DNA of 9,478 nt from Alphaproteobacteria bacterium (GTDB lineage Bacteria > Pseudomonadota > Alphaproteobacteria > Micavibrionales > UBA1664): NCBI GenBank assembly GCA_018969935.1, contig JAGWXJ010000069.1, forward strand, positions 1 through 9,478. The letters are read 5' to 3'. Below are positions 1 to 6,220 of the stretch, piece after piece. Each line of letters starts with the position of its first letter. The stretch's first letter is position 1. The notes under the pieces are model-generated. The model was not told the DNA's origin and made no database searches. It saw only the letters and a program-made list of their open reading frames with translations. The translations under genes and the position numbers were made by a program.

Positions 1-1
1 C

Positions 2-811
2 GACCGCATCCCCTTCACCAACCGCATCGATACGACAAAAATCACAGGCGCATCGCGCACCTTGGCCGCTATCACGGGCACGCCCGTCCAGCACAACAAG
101 GCAATTGTTGGCGCAAACGCCTTTGCCCATGAAAGCGGCATCCATCAGGACGGCATGCTCAAAAACGCACAAACCTACGAGATCATGACGCCCGAAAGCG
201 TGGGCCTCAACAAATCCAACCTCGTGCTCGGCAAGCATTCGGGCCGCCACGCCCTCAAAAACAAGCTCGAAAATCTGGGCTACACGCTGGCCGATGCCGC
301 CCTCGATGAAGCCTTTGGCCGCTTCAAGGTGCTGGCCGACCGCAAAAAGGAAATTTTCGACGAAGACCTGATTGCGCTTGTCGATAGCGAGGCCGCACAC
401 GCCAACGACCGCATCAAGCTTGCCGCCATGTCCGTCTGGTCATCAACCAAAGGCCCCCAGCGCGCACACCTGACCCTCGAAATCGATGGCCAGCAGAAAA
501 GTGCGGAAGTGGATGGTAATGGCGCCGTTGATGCGCTTTTCAAGGCGATAGGCGAAATCATCCCCCACCCCGATGCCAAACTCTCGCTGTTCAACATTCA
601 GGCCATCACCGGCGGTACCGATGCGCAAGCCGAGGTAACGGTCAGGCTGGAAGAAGACGGCAAAACGGTGAACGGTCAGGGCACCGATACGGATACGCTG
701 GTTGCATCCGCCCGCGCTTACATCCATGCCCTCAACAAGCTCATGGTCAAACGCGCCAAGAACCGCCCCGAGGATGTCGTGACAACCAAAGAGCGTATTG
801 CCTCGATTTGA
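2..811 (+). CDS. leuA: 2-isopropylmalate synthase, C-terminal part (5' end outside window)
   Basis: LeuA condenses acetyl-CoA with 2-oxoisovalerate to give 2-isopropylmalate, the first committed step of leucine synthesis in the cytoplasm. The reading frame is open from base 2, so 269 codons of a protein usually a little over 500 residues long are present. Residues 37-59 of the fragment carry the family signature NKAIVGANAFAHESGIHQDG, followed by YEIMTPESVGL and LGKHSGRHAL, which mark the end of the catalytic barrel and the linker region. From about residue 105 to the end is the C-terminal regulatory (leucine-binding) domain, which in the family mediates feedback inhibition. The catalytic N-terminus with the HxH metal site lies upstream. 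A TTG at 62 could be read as a start, but it lies inside conserved family sequence and is an internal leucine codon. The stop is TGA at 809-811. No U-tract terminator follows; a 10-bp inverted repeat starts 20 nt later. Confidence 0.95.
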   Translation, partial: DRIPFTNRIDTTKITGASRTLAAITGTPVQHNKAIVGANAFAHESGIHQDGMLKNAQTYEIMTPESVGLNKSNLVLGKHSGRHALKNKLENLGYTLADAALDEAFGRFKVLADRKKEIFDEDLIALVDSEAAHANDRIKLAAMSVWSSTKGPQRAHLTLEIDGQQKSAEVDGNGAVDALFKAIGEIIPHPDAKLSLFNIQAITGGTDAQAEVTVRLEEDGKTVNGQGTDTDTLVASARAYIHALNKLMVKRAKNRPEDVVTTKERIASI

Positions 812-831
812 CCCCTGCTAAAATACGGTTA

Positions 832-860
832 GCAATATGCGGCAATCTGTCGCATATTGC
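832..860. repeat. 10-bp perfect inverted repeat downstream of leuA
   Basis: GCAATATGCG (832-841) pairs perfectly with CGCATATTGC (851-860) across a 9-nt loop. No run of T follows, so it is not a standard intrinsic terminator. A further copy of the core CATATTG occurs at 874-880. The element may be a 3' stem-loop protecting the leuA mRNA, a weak terminator, or an operator for the downstream receptor gene. The sequence alone does not decide between these. Confidence 0.5.
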
Positions 861-877
861 ATAATGCTCTTAACATA

Positions 878-907
878 TTGATTCTCTTTGTATTTTAACT
901 TTTTATT
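878..907 (+). promoter_or_regulatory. Candidate promoter of the first chemoreceptor gene
   Basis: TTGATT (878-883) and TTTATT (902-907) each match the sigma-70 consensus boxes at 4 of 6 positions, with an 18-nt spacer, in a T-rich stretch about 80 nt upstream of the receptor start. No clear flagellar sigma-28 or sigma-54 motif was found in this spacer. AT-rich DNA yields such matches easily, so this is only a candidate. Confidence 0.2.
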
Positions 908-987
908 CATTCATTTTTCGTTTACTTTTCCTGAGCGCATTCAGTTCCAACACAACTAAATTCCATAACAGCACTTAGGGGCAAACA

Positions 988-3078
988 ATGAACAAGCTCT
1001 CAATCAAAACAAGGTTATTAGGCATCCTTTTGGCCTTCGCCTTGCCGACCGTCATCCTTGTCTACAACCTCAACAAGAAAATCGTGGCCGACATCCATTT
1101 CGCTGAAAAAGAGGTTACGGGCACACAATATCTTGTTCCTGTCCTGCACCTGATTGACGAAGTGGCTGATATGCAGGTCACAAGCCTTTCCAAAAGCAAA
1201 GGCGCCCCGGATATGGACGCGGACCTCAAGGAAAGCACCGCCACTATCGACAGCCTGATGAAAGATCTCGGCGATGTCACGGAGAAGTACAAGGAAGAGC
1301 TGGATCTGACGCCGGATAAAATCAAAGACCACCATGGCGAAAACGTTTTGTTCAGCGAGCTTCAGGCCTCATGGGATAGCATCAAAGCGGCATCAACATA
1401 CGATGAAGCCCAGTACAACGACATGCTCTCGCGCCTCGGAAACATCGCCAACTATGTTTACAACACCTCCTACATCATTCTGGACCCCGAGCTGGACAGC
1501 TACTCCCTTGGTGACGCTGTCGTAGCAAGGCTGGTACCCGCCCTCCAGAAACTAGCTGATCTCAAGGTAGATGGTTTTGTAGCGTTAACAGATAACGCAG
1601 GCGTCTACCCTGAAGACAAACGGCTAAAGCTCAACCTGAAGATAAACGCCCTGAAGGATGTATACAGCACAGCTATTGGATCGACGACATCAGCACTGAA
1701 CGAAGACGCAAACTTCAGCGGCGTAAGCCCCACGCTGGAAAAGACGTTGAAACCCGCAATGGATGAATTCACGGCGGCCCATGAAATGGCAAATGCCATT
1801 CTGGAGGCAACATTGCGCGGCGACACGGTTACAACCGACAGATACATCGAGGAAATGGATAAATTCCACGATGGCAGCGCAAAATTCTCGGCAGCGCTGT
1901 TACAGGAACTCGAAACGCTGCTCAACATCCGCATCCATGTCGCAAGCCAGACAAGGCTTGAAATATTCGGTATGTGCGGTGCGGCAGTTCTTATTGCTAT
2001 TATCCTGTTCTTCTACATCGCAGCAGGCATCTCCGGCCCTATCCTGAAACTGACTGAAGCGATGAACGAACTCGCACGCGGCAACAACAATACCGAAATT
2101 CCCGGCCTGACCCGCGGCGATGAAATCGGCACAATGGCCAAGGCTGTAGGTGTTTTCAAGGAAAACGCCATCCAGATCGAGCGCATGAACGCCGAGCAGG
2201 AGGAACTGAAGAAAAAAGCCGAAATCGAAAAACGCGCCACCATGCAAAAAATGGCAAACGATTTCGACTCCCGTGTGGGCGGCGTTATCCGTACCCTGAC
2301 ATCGGCCGCCGAAGGCATGACGATGACAGCGCAGCAAATGAAGCATGCCTCCGACCAAACGGCGCAAATCAGCTCCATGGTGGCCGCAGGCGCCACGGAA
2401 GCCGATAGTAACGTGCAAACGGTGGCAAGCGCCGCCGAGGAACTGGCGGCTTCGTCCTCCGAAATCGCCCGTCAAATCGACAGCGTCGCCAAAAAAGCCA
2501 ATATGGCCGCAGCCGATGCCGAAGCGACATCCGCTTCCGTGCAGGAACTTGTCACGCTGGCCGAAAGCATTGGCGAGGTCATCGGCACCATCAAGGATAT
2601 CGCCGATCAGACCAACCTGCTTGCGCTTAACGCCACCATCGAGGCCGCACGCGCAGGTGAGGCAGGCAAAGGATTTGCCGTTGTGGCCGATGAGGTCAAA
2701 AAACTGGCCAACGAAACCGGCCAGAAAACGGAAGAGATCGACCAACGCGTCGGGCGCATTCAGGAAGCAATCCGCAGCGCAGTCGTGGCCATGCAGAAGA
2801 TCATCGACAACGTGAAGCAAATCGACAGCGCAACAACATCTGTTGCAGGTGCCGTGGAAGAACAGAACGCCGCAACTGCCGAGATTGGCCGCAACGTGAC
2901 CGAAGCCTCGACGGGGACGCAGCAAGTGTCGTCCTCTATCGTACAGGTCCAGCAGAACGCGGCCCAAACGGGCCAGTCCGCTGGCATGGTGCTCGACGCA
3001 GCCTCCGACCTCAAGGACCAATCGGAAATCCTGCAACGCGAGGTTTCAAACTTCCTGCAGGAAATCAGGTCCGCATAG
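988..3078 (+). CDS. Methyl-accepting chemotaxis protein with long helical periplasmic sensor
   Basis: This is a transmembrane chemoreceptor of 696 residues that would sense a periplasmic ligand and control the kinase CheA through CheW. A first membrane helix lies at about residues 10-27 and a second at about 325-347, leaving a periplasmic domain of nearly 300 residues, predicted mostly helical. That domain contains ILDPELDSYSLGD (164-176), close to the LDPDLDSYYLMD motif that I recall from other receptors and histidine kinases with long helical sensors. HAMP follows at about 348-400, then a charged coiled coil and the signalling domain from about 430. Its hairpin tip is clear: IGTIKDIADQTNLLALNATI followed by EAARAGEAGKGFAVVADEVKK. 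There is no CheR-tethering pentapeptide at the C-terminus, which ends FLQEIRSA. The start ATG is preceded by TAGGGGC (976-982). The ligand cannot be inferred. The gene sits in tandem with a second receptor sharing its output half. Confidence 0.93.
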   Translation: MNKLSIKTRLLGILLAFALPTVILVYNLNKKIVADIHFAEKEVTGTQYLVPVLHLIDEVADMQVTSLSKSKGAPDMDADLKESTATIDSLMKDLGDVTEKYKEELDLTPDKIKDHHGENVLFSELQASWDSIKAASTYDEAQYNDMLSRLGNIANYVYNTSYIILDPELDSYSLGDAVVARLVPALQKLADLKVDGFVALTDNAGVYPEDKRLKLNLKINALKDVYSTAIGSTTSALNEDANFSGVSPTLEKTLKPAMDEFTAAHEMANAILEATLRGDTVTTDRYIEEMDKFHDGSAKFSAALLQELETLLNIRIHVASQTRLEIFGMCGAAVLIAIILFFYIAAGISGPILKLTEAMNELARGNNNTEIPGLTRGDEIGTMAKAVGVFKENAIQIERMNAEQEELKKKAEIEKRATMQKMANDFDSRVGGVIRTLTSAAEGMTMTAQQMKHASDQTAQISSMVAAGATEADSNVQTVASAAEELAASSSEIARQIDSVAKKANMAAADAEATSASVQELVTLAESIGEVIGTIKDIADQTNLLALNATIEAARAGEAGKGFAVVADEVKKLANETGQKTEEIDQRVGRIQEAIRSAVVAMQKIIDNVKQIDSATTSVAGAVEEQNAATAEIGRNVTEASTGTQQVSSSIVQVQQNAAQTGQSAGMVLDAASDLKDQSEILQREVSNFLQEIRSA
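2401..2963 (+). repeat. Direct repeat, copy 1 (signalling-domain coding DNA of receptor 1)
   Basis: This stretch aligns without gaps to 4263-4825 at a constant offset of 1862 nt. Counting by hand gives roughly 60 differences in 560 positions, about 90% identity, with many codons identical at third positions. The best-conserved block is 2881-2963, with 3 differences. Identity falls off upstream in the coiled coil and HAMP, and there is none in the sensor region. Confidence 0.85.
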
Positions 3079-3095
3079 AAAAAAATCCATACTGC

Positions 3096-3125
3096 AAAAA
3101 AGCCGCCTTAAGGGCGGCTTTTTTA
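3096..3125 (+). terminator. Intrinsic terminator of receptor 1
   Basis: AGCCGCC (3101-3107) pairs with GGCGGCT (3113-3119) around a TTAAG loop, flanked by an A-run on the left and TTTTTT (3120-3125) on the right. It lies 18 nt after the receptor stop codon, so the two receptor genes are probably separate transcription units. Confidence 0.9.
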
Positions 3126-3269
3126 ATATCCAATGCATCGAAAATTTTAGCCTATCTGCATACATTCGCAATCGTATGTGAGTTTAGCGAATATTAAGCC
3201 ATCCTTAAGCACACTCCCCTGAAAATAATTTCTAGTGGGGCATGATCAATTACAGAAGCAGGTCAGCAA

Positions 3270-4940
3270 ATGATCAGAACCCGCATTATTATTCTTAGTA
3301 CCATCTCCCTATTCATGGTTATAGCTACAGGCATTTGCACTATCTGGTCGGAAAAAGTGCTGCTCGCCGCCATAGATAAAGAGATTACAAACGCCAAAAT
3401 CCTTCATAACGCGGGCGAAGCCGATATGATGCACGATGGCATAAGGGGCGATGTGCTTTATGGGCTCAAAGGCGTTGACGAGAACAACGTCGCCATCATG
3501 CAGGCGGCCTCGGATGATTTTTCAGAGCACGCACAATTGATCAAATCCTCATTGGACGAGAACAAGAGTATCGTAGAAAACGAAGATATAAAAACAGCCT
3601 TGGAAGGCGTATACAAGCCCGTAAACGATTATATCTCGGCTGCGAAATTCATAATCGAAAGCCTGCAAAAAAATCCGGATGCAGCCACGGCAGCCTTCCC
3701 TGCATTCATGGAAAAATTCACGGTACTCGAAAAGGATTTGGGCGCGGTAAATGACCTTATCCTTGCGGATATTGAAGCCTCCAAGGCAAGCACCGAGGAA
3801 AAAACGGCATTTATAGAAAAAATTCTGCTCGCCTTTATTGCAGTAAATATTTTGGTCACATTATTAAGCGCACTCAAAACGCAATCCTGGCTTTTGAAAC
3901 CGCTGAAAGCAATGATCTCGGTAATGGGTGTGCTTGCTGGCGGTAACAACAGCGTACACATTAACGGCATTGAACGTCGTGACGAAATGGGTGAGATGGC
4001 CCGCGCCATCTCGACTTTCAAAGAAAACGCCCTCCGTATTGAAAAACTGAATGCGGAACAAAAGGAACTTGAAATACGCGCAGAAGCCGAGAAGAAAGCG
4101 GCCATGCACAAGCTGGCCAATGACTTTGATGCCCGCGTGGGTGGCGTTATCCGTACTTTGGGCACCTCGTCTGAAAGCATGGCAGCTGCCGCAAGGCAAA
4201 TGAAGAATGCATCGGACGAAACATCAAAAATCAGTGCGCATGTTGCTGCCGGCGCCACGCAGGCCGATAGCAACGTGCAAACGGTGGCCAGCGCCGCCGA
4301 GGAACTGGCGGCTTCATCCTCCGAAATCGCCCGTCAAATCGACAGTGTCGCCAAAAAAGCCAATCTGGCCGCAGCCGATGCGCAAGCTACGTCCGCCTCC
4401 GTGCAGGAACTGGTCAAACTGGCAGAAAGCATTGGCGAGGTCATTGGCACCATCAAGGATATCGCCGATCAGACCAACCTTCTTGCGCTTAACGCCACCA
4501 TCGAGGCCGCGCGCGCAGGGGAAGCAGGCAAAGGCTTTGCCGTTGTGGCCGATGAAGTCAAAAAACTGGCCAACGAAACGGCATCAAAAACAGTGGAAAT
4601 AGACCAACGCGTTGGTCGCATTCAGGAGGCCATTCACAATTCCGTAACAGCCATGCAAAAAATCATCGACAACGTTGCGCAGATAGACAGTGCAACAACG
4701 TCAGTTGCAGGTGCTGTGGAAGAACAGAACGCTGCAACCGCCGAGATTGGCCGCAACGTGACCGAAGCCTCGACGGGGACGCAGCAAGTATCGTCCTCTA
4801 TCGTGCAGGTCCAGCAAAACGCATCGGAAACCGGCAAGTCGGCCAACACCGTCTTGGGTGCCGCAAGCGAGCTGCAAAAACAATCGCAGGTCCTGCAGCA
4901 GGAGGTCGCCGTATTCCTTCAGGAAATCAGAGGCGCATAA
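3270..4940 (+). CDS. Methyl-accepting chemotaxis protein with short four-helix-type sensor
   Basis: This is a second chemoreceptor, 556 residues long. Membrane helices lie at about residues 6-25 and 185-203, enclosing a periplasmic domain of about 160 residues, the size of four-helix-bundle sensors. It contains MMHDGIRGDVLYGL (53-66), a histidine/arginine/aspartate helix motif that I recall from other alphaproteobacterial receptors. HAMP spans about 205-258, then a coiled coil and the signalling domain. From HAMP to the C-terminus it aligns gap-free with the upstream receptor (residue n here equals n+140 there), and the hairpin tip (388-432) is identical. It ends FLQEIRGA with no CheR-tethering pentapeptide. 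The ribosome binding site is modest (AGCAGG, about 7 nt before the ATG). The 144-nt spacer upstream holds a small inverted repeat, ATTCGC (3164-3169) with GCGAAT (3187-3192), and no convincing promoter. Ligand unknown. Confidence 0.93.
   Translation: MIRTRIIILSTISLFMVIATGICTIWSEKVLLAAIDKEITNAKILHNAGEADMMHDGIRGDVLYGLKGVDENNVAIMQAASDDFSEHAQLIKSSLDENKSIVENEDIKTALEGVYKPVNDYISAAKFIIESLQKNPDAATAAFPAFMEKFTVLEKDLGAVNDLILADIEASKASTEEKTAFIEKILLAFIAVNILVTLLSALKTQSWLLKPLKAMISVMGVLAGGNNSVHINGIERRDEMGEMARAISTFKENALRIEKLNAEQKELEIRAEAEKKAAMHKLANDFDARVGGVIRTLGTSSESMAAAARQMKNASDETSKISAHVAAGATQADSNVQTVASAAEELAASSSEIARQIDSVAKKANLAAADAQATSASVQELVKLAESIGEVIGTIKDIADQTNLLALNATIEAARAGEAGKGFAVVADEVKKLANETASKTVEIDQRVGRIQEAIHNSVTAMQKIIDNVAQIDSATTSVAGAVEEQNAATAEIGRNVTEASTGTQQVSSSIVQVQQNASETGKSANTVLGAASELQKQSQVLQQEVAVFLQEIRGA
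4263..4825 (+). repeat. Direct repeat, copy 2 (signalling-domain coding DNA of receptor 2)
   Basis: This is the partner of 2401-2963 at an offset of 1862 nt, about 90% identical by hand count. It is coding sequence rather than a mobile element: there are no terminal inverted repeats or target duplications, and the boundaries are gradual. It is a plausible substrate for homologous recombination, which could delete the intervening DNA and yield a receptor with the first sensor and the second output domain. Confidence 0.85.
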
Positions 4941-4958
4941 CCCCCCGCGCCTGTTTAC

Positions 4959-4990
4959 AAAAAACCCGCCTCTGTTTGGCGGGTTTTTTT
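4959..4990. terminator. Bidirectional intrinsic terminator between receptor 2 and the glycosylase gene
   Basis: AAAAACCCGCC (4960-4970) pairs with GGCGGGTTTTT (4978-4988) around a 7-nt loop. The T-run (4984-4990) serves the plus-strand receptor transcript. The A-run (4959-4964) becomes a U-run on the minus strand and serves the convergent glycosylase gene, whose stop codon is immediately adjacent. Confidence 0.9.
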
Positions 4991-4991
4991 A

Positions 4992-5621
4992 TCACATCAG
5001 GGCCATACATTGCCGCACGACGGCCTCGAACATCGCCTCGGTCAGCCGCCCCGTGTTCGTGTTGTACCGCGAGCAATGGTAGGTATCGACCAGTGTAAGG
5101 CCGTTAGGCAGCTTGTGCTCGCGCCCATGGATAAACGGATAAGCCGATAGCTTGAGGCCCATGGCCCGCAAAACGGCATCATGCGCAATCTTGCCCTGTG
5201 CCAATAGCACCTTGAGGTTGGGAAGCCCGGCAAGCTCTGCCTTCAAAAACGGCTGGCAGGCGGCGGCCTCCTCGGGCAGCGGTTTATTTTCAGGCGGCAC
5301 ACAGCGTACGGCATTGGTAATCCTGCACCCCACAAGGGCCAGCCCGTCATCCGGCCTTTCAAGGTACTGGCCCGTAGCCAGCCCGACCTTCAGAAAGGTC
5401 CCGTACAGCAAGTCCCCAGCCCAATCGCCCGTAAACGGCCTGCCCGTGAAATTGGCCCCACGAAGTCCGGGGGCCAGCCCCACAACCAGCAAACGGGCAT
5501 CAAGCGGGCCAAAGGAAGGCACGGGCCCGTTATGCTTGTCGGGGAAAGCCGCGCGGTTGTCCGTACGGTAACCGACAAGGCGGGGGCAGAAAGGGCAGTT
5601 ATGGTCAGGGGCCTGTATCAT
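4992..5621 (-). CDS. Uracil-DNA glycosylase, family 5 (UDGb-like), Fe-S
   Basis: The enzyme removes uracil and possibly other deaminated bases from DNA as the first step of base excision repair. Motif 1 is GLAPGLRGANFTGRPFTGD (residues 48-66), with Ala-Pro where family 4 has Glu-Ala-Pro, which points to family 5. Motif 2 is HCSRYNTNTGRLT (182-194). Four cysteines at 9, 12, 107 and 122 (CPFC, then NAVRC and a Cys 15 residues later) match the Fe-S ligands of families 4 and 5. The length is 209 residues from the chosen ATG at 5621, which follows TAAGG with 6 nt spacing. An upstream in-frame GTG at 5675 would add 18 residues but lacks a ribosome binding site. The gene is convergent with receptor 2 and divergent from rpoZ. 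It could be annotated merely as a uracil-DNA glycosylase family protein; exact substrate range is not visible. Confidence 0.88.
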   Translation of the reverse strand: MIQAPDHNCPFCPRLVGYRTDNRAAFPDKHNGPVPSFGPLDARLLVVGLAPGLRGANFTGRPFTGDWAGDLLYGTFLKVGLATGQYLERPDDGLALVGCRITNAVRCVPPENKPLPEEAAACQPFLKAELAGLPNLKVLLAQGKIAHDAVLRAMGLKLSAYPFIHGREHKLPNGLTLVDTYHCSRYNTNTGRLTEAMFEAVVRQCMALM

Positions 5622-5675
5622 CACGGCCCTTATGCCGCGAACCTCTTGATTTGTCGAGGTCTTGTCACAAAACAC

Positions 5676-5704
5676 TTGCGAATTTCAGCCCATATCTTTA
5701 GAAA
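5676..5704 (+). promoter_or_regulatory. Candidate rpoZ promoter
   Basis: TTGCGA (5676-5681) and TAGAAA (5699-5704) are separated by 17 nt and each match the sigma-70 consensus at 4 of 6 positions. They lie about 30 nt upstream of the rpoZ start, in the 115-nt region shared with the divergent glycosylase gene. The match is weak and is supported mainly by position. Confidence 0.25.
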
Positions 5705-5736
5705 AGCGGCATTAACCTACAGCCAAGGAACCAAAA

Positions 5737-6141
5737 ATGGCCCGCGTTACCGTTGAAGACTGCATCCTTGAAATCCCCAACCGCTTCGAGCTTGTTATGC
5801 TTGCAGCCCAGCGCGCCCGCCAGATTGGCACCGGCGCAGCCCTTACCGTAGACCGCGACAACGACAAAAACCCCGTTGTATCCCTGCGCGAAATTGCTGA
5901 AAAAACCGTCCAGCAGGACCAACTGAAGGAAGACCTCACGGCCTCCTACCAGAAAGTCCACCTTAACGATGACGACGAGCCGAATTTGGCCGAACTCATG
6001 GACGCCGAGGAAAAATCCCTCGCCGAGCGCGCAAGCCTTGGCATGGAAGGCGGCATGGATAGCGCCGGCGACGACGAGGACGAAGAAGACGGCGATGACC
6101 TCGAAGCCCTCGCAGGTATCGGCGACGAAGACGAGGAATAA
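5737..6141 (+). CDS. rpoZ: DNA-directed RNA polymerase omega subunit
   Basis: Omega helps assemble RNA polymerase by clamping the beta-prime subunit, and in proteobacteria forms part of a ppGpp binding site. The N-terminus is diagnostic: MARVTVEDCILEIPNRFELV, then LAAQRARQI and NPVVSLREIAEKTV, covering residues 1-58. The protein is 134 residues, longer than the 91 of E. coli omega. The extra length is an acidic, low-complexity tail, with runs such as DDEDEEDGDD (112-121) and a final DEDEE. The start ATG has a good Shine-Dalgarno, AAGGAA (5725-5730). It lies directly upstream of rsh, a pairing also seen in E. coli (rpoZ-spoT), so cotranscription is likely unless the hairpin at 6171-6201 stops polymerase. 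Confidence 0.96.
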   Translation: MARVTVEDCILEIPNRFELVMLAAQRARQIGTGAALTVDRDNDKNPVVSLREIAEKTVQQDQLKEDLTASYQKVHLNDDDEPNLAELMDAEEKSLAERASLGMEGGMDSAGDDEDEEDGDDLEALAGIGDEDEE

Positions 6142-6170
6142 CCTTATTTTAACGTATCTGGGATAACCAG

Positions 6171-6201
6171 AAGGGCCGGCGGTATTTCCCCCGGCCCTTT
6201 T
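6171..6201 (+). terminator. Hairpin between rpoZ and rsh; weak terminator or attenuator
   Basis: AAGGGCCGG (6171-6179) pairs perfectly with CCGGCCCTT (6191-6199) around an 11-nt loop and is followed by only four T residues (6198-6201). The stem is strong but the U-run is short, so termination may be partial. It ends about 20 nt before the rsh start codon, within reach of the initiating ribosome. Confidence 0.6.
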
Positions 6202-6220
6202 AGTTTGGTACACTATTCCG

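Noticed and set aside
1900..3036. Long minus-strand open frame (378 codons) opposite receptor 1
   Set aside because: It lies antisense to a clearly recognisable signalling domain. Its product is rich in Cys, His and Gly with no domain, as expected from antisense reading of biased codons.
3164..3192. 6-bp inverted repeat ATTCGC/GCGAAT upstream of receptor 2 as an operator
   Set aside because: The stem is short with a 17-nt gap and no other support; noted only in the gene entry.
3629..4273. Minus-strand open frame (214 codons) opposite receptor 2
   Set aside because: Antisense to the HAMP and signalling region, low-complexity Ser/Ala product, no supporting signals.
2401..4825. Direct repeats as a sign of an insertion sequence or transposon
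   Set aside because: The repeats are homologous coding halves of two receptor genes; there is no transposase, terminal inverted repeat or target duplication.
5622..5675. GTG start at 5675 for the glycosylase
   Set aside because: No Shine-Dalgarno upstream; the ATG at 5621 has TAAGG at good spacing and gives a family-typical N-terminus just before the first Cys pair.
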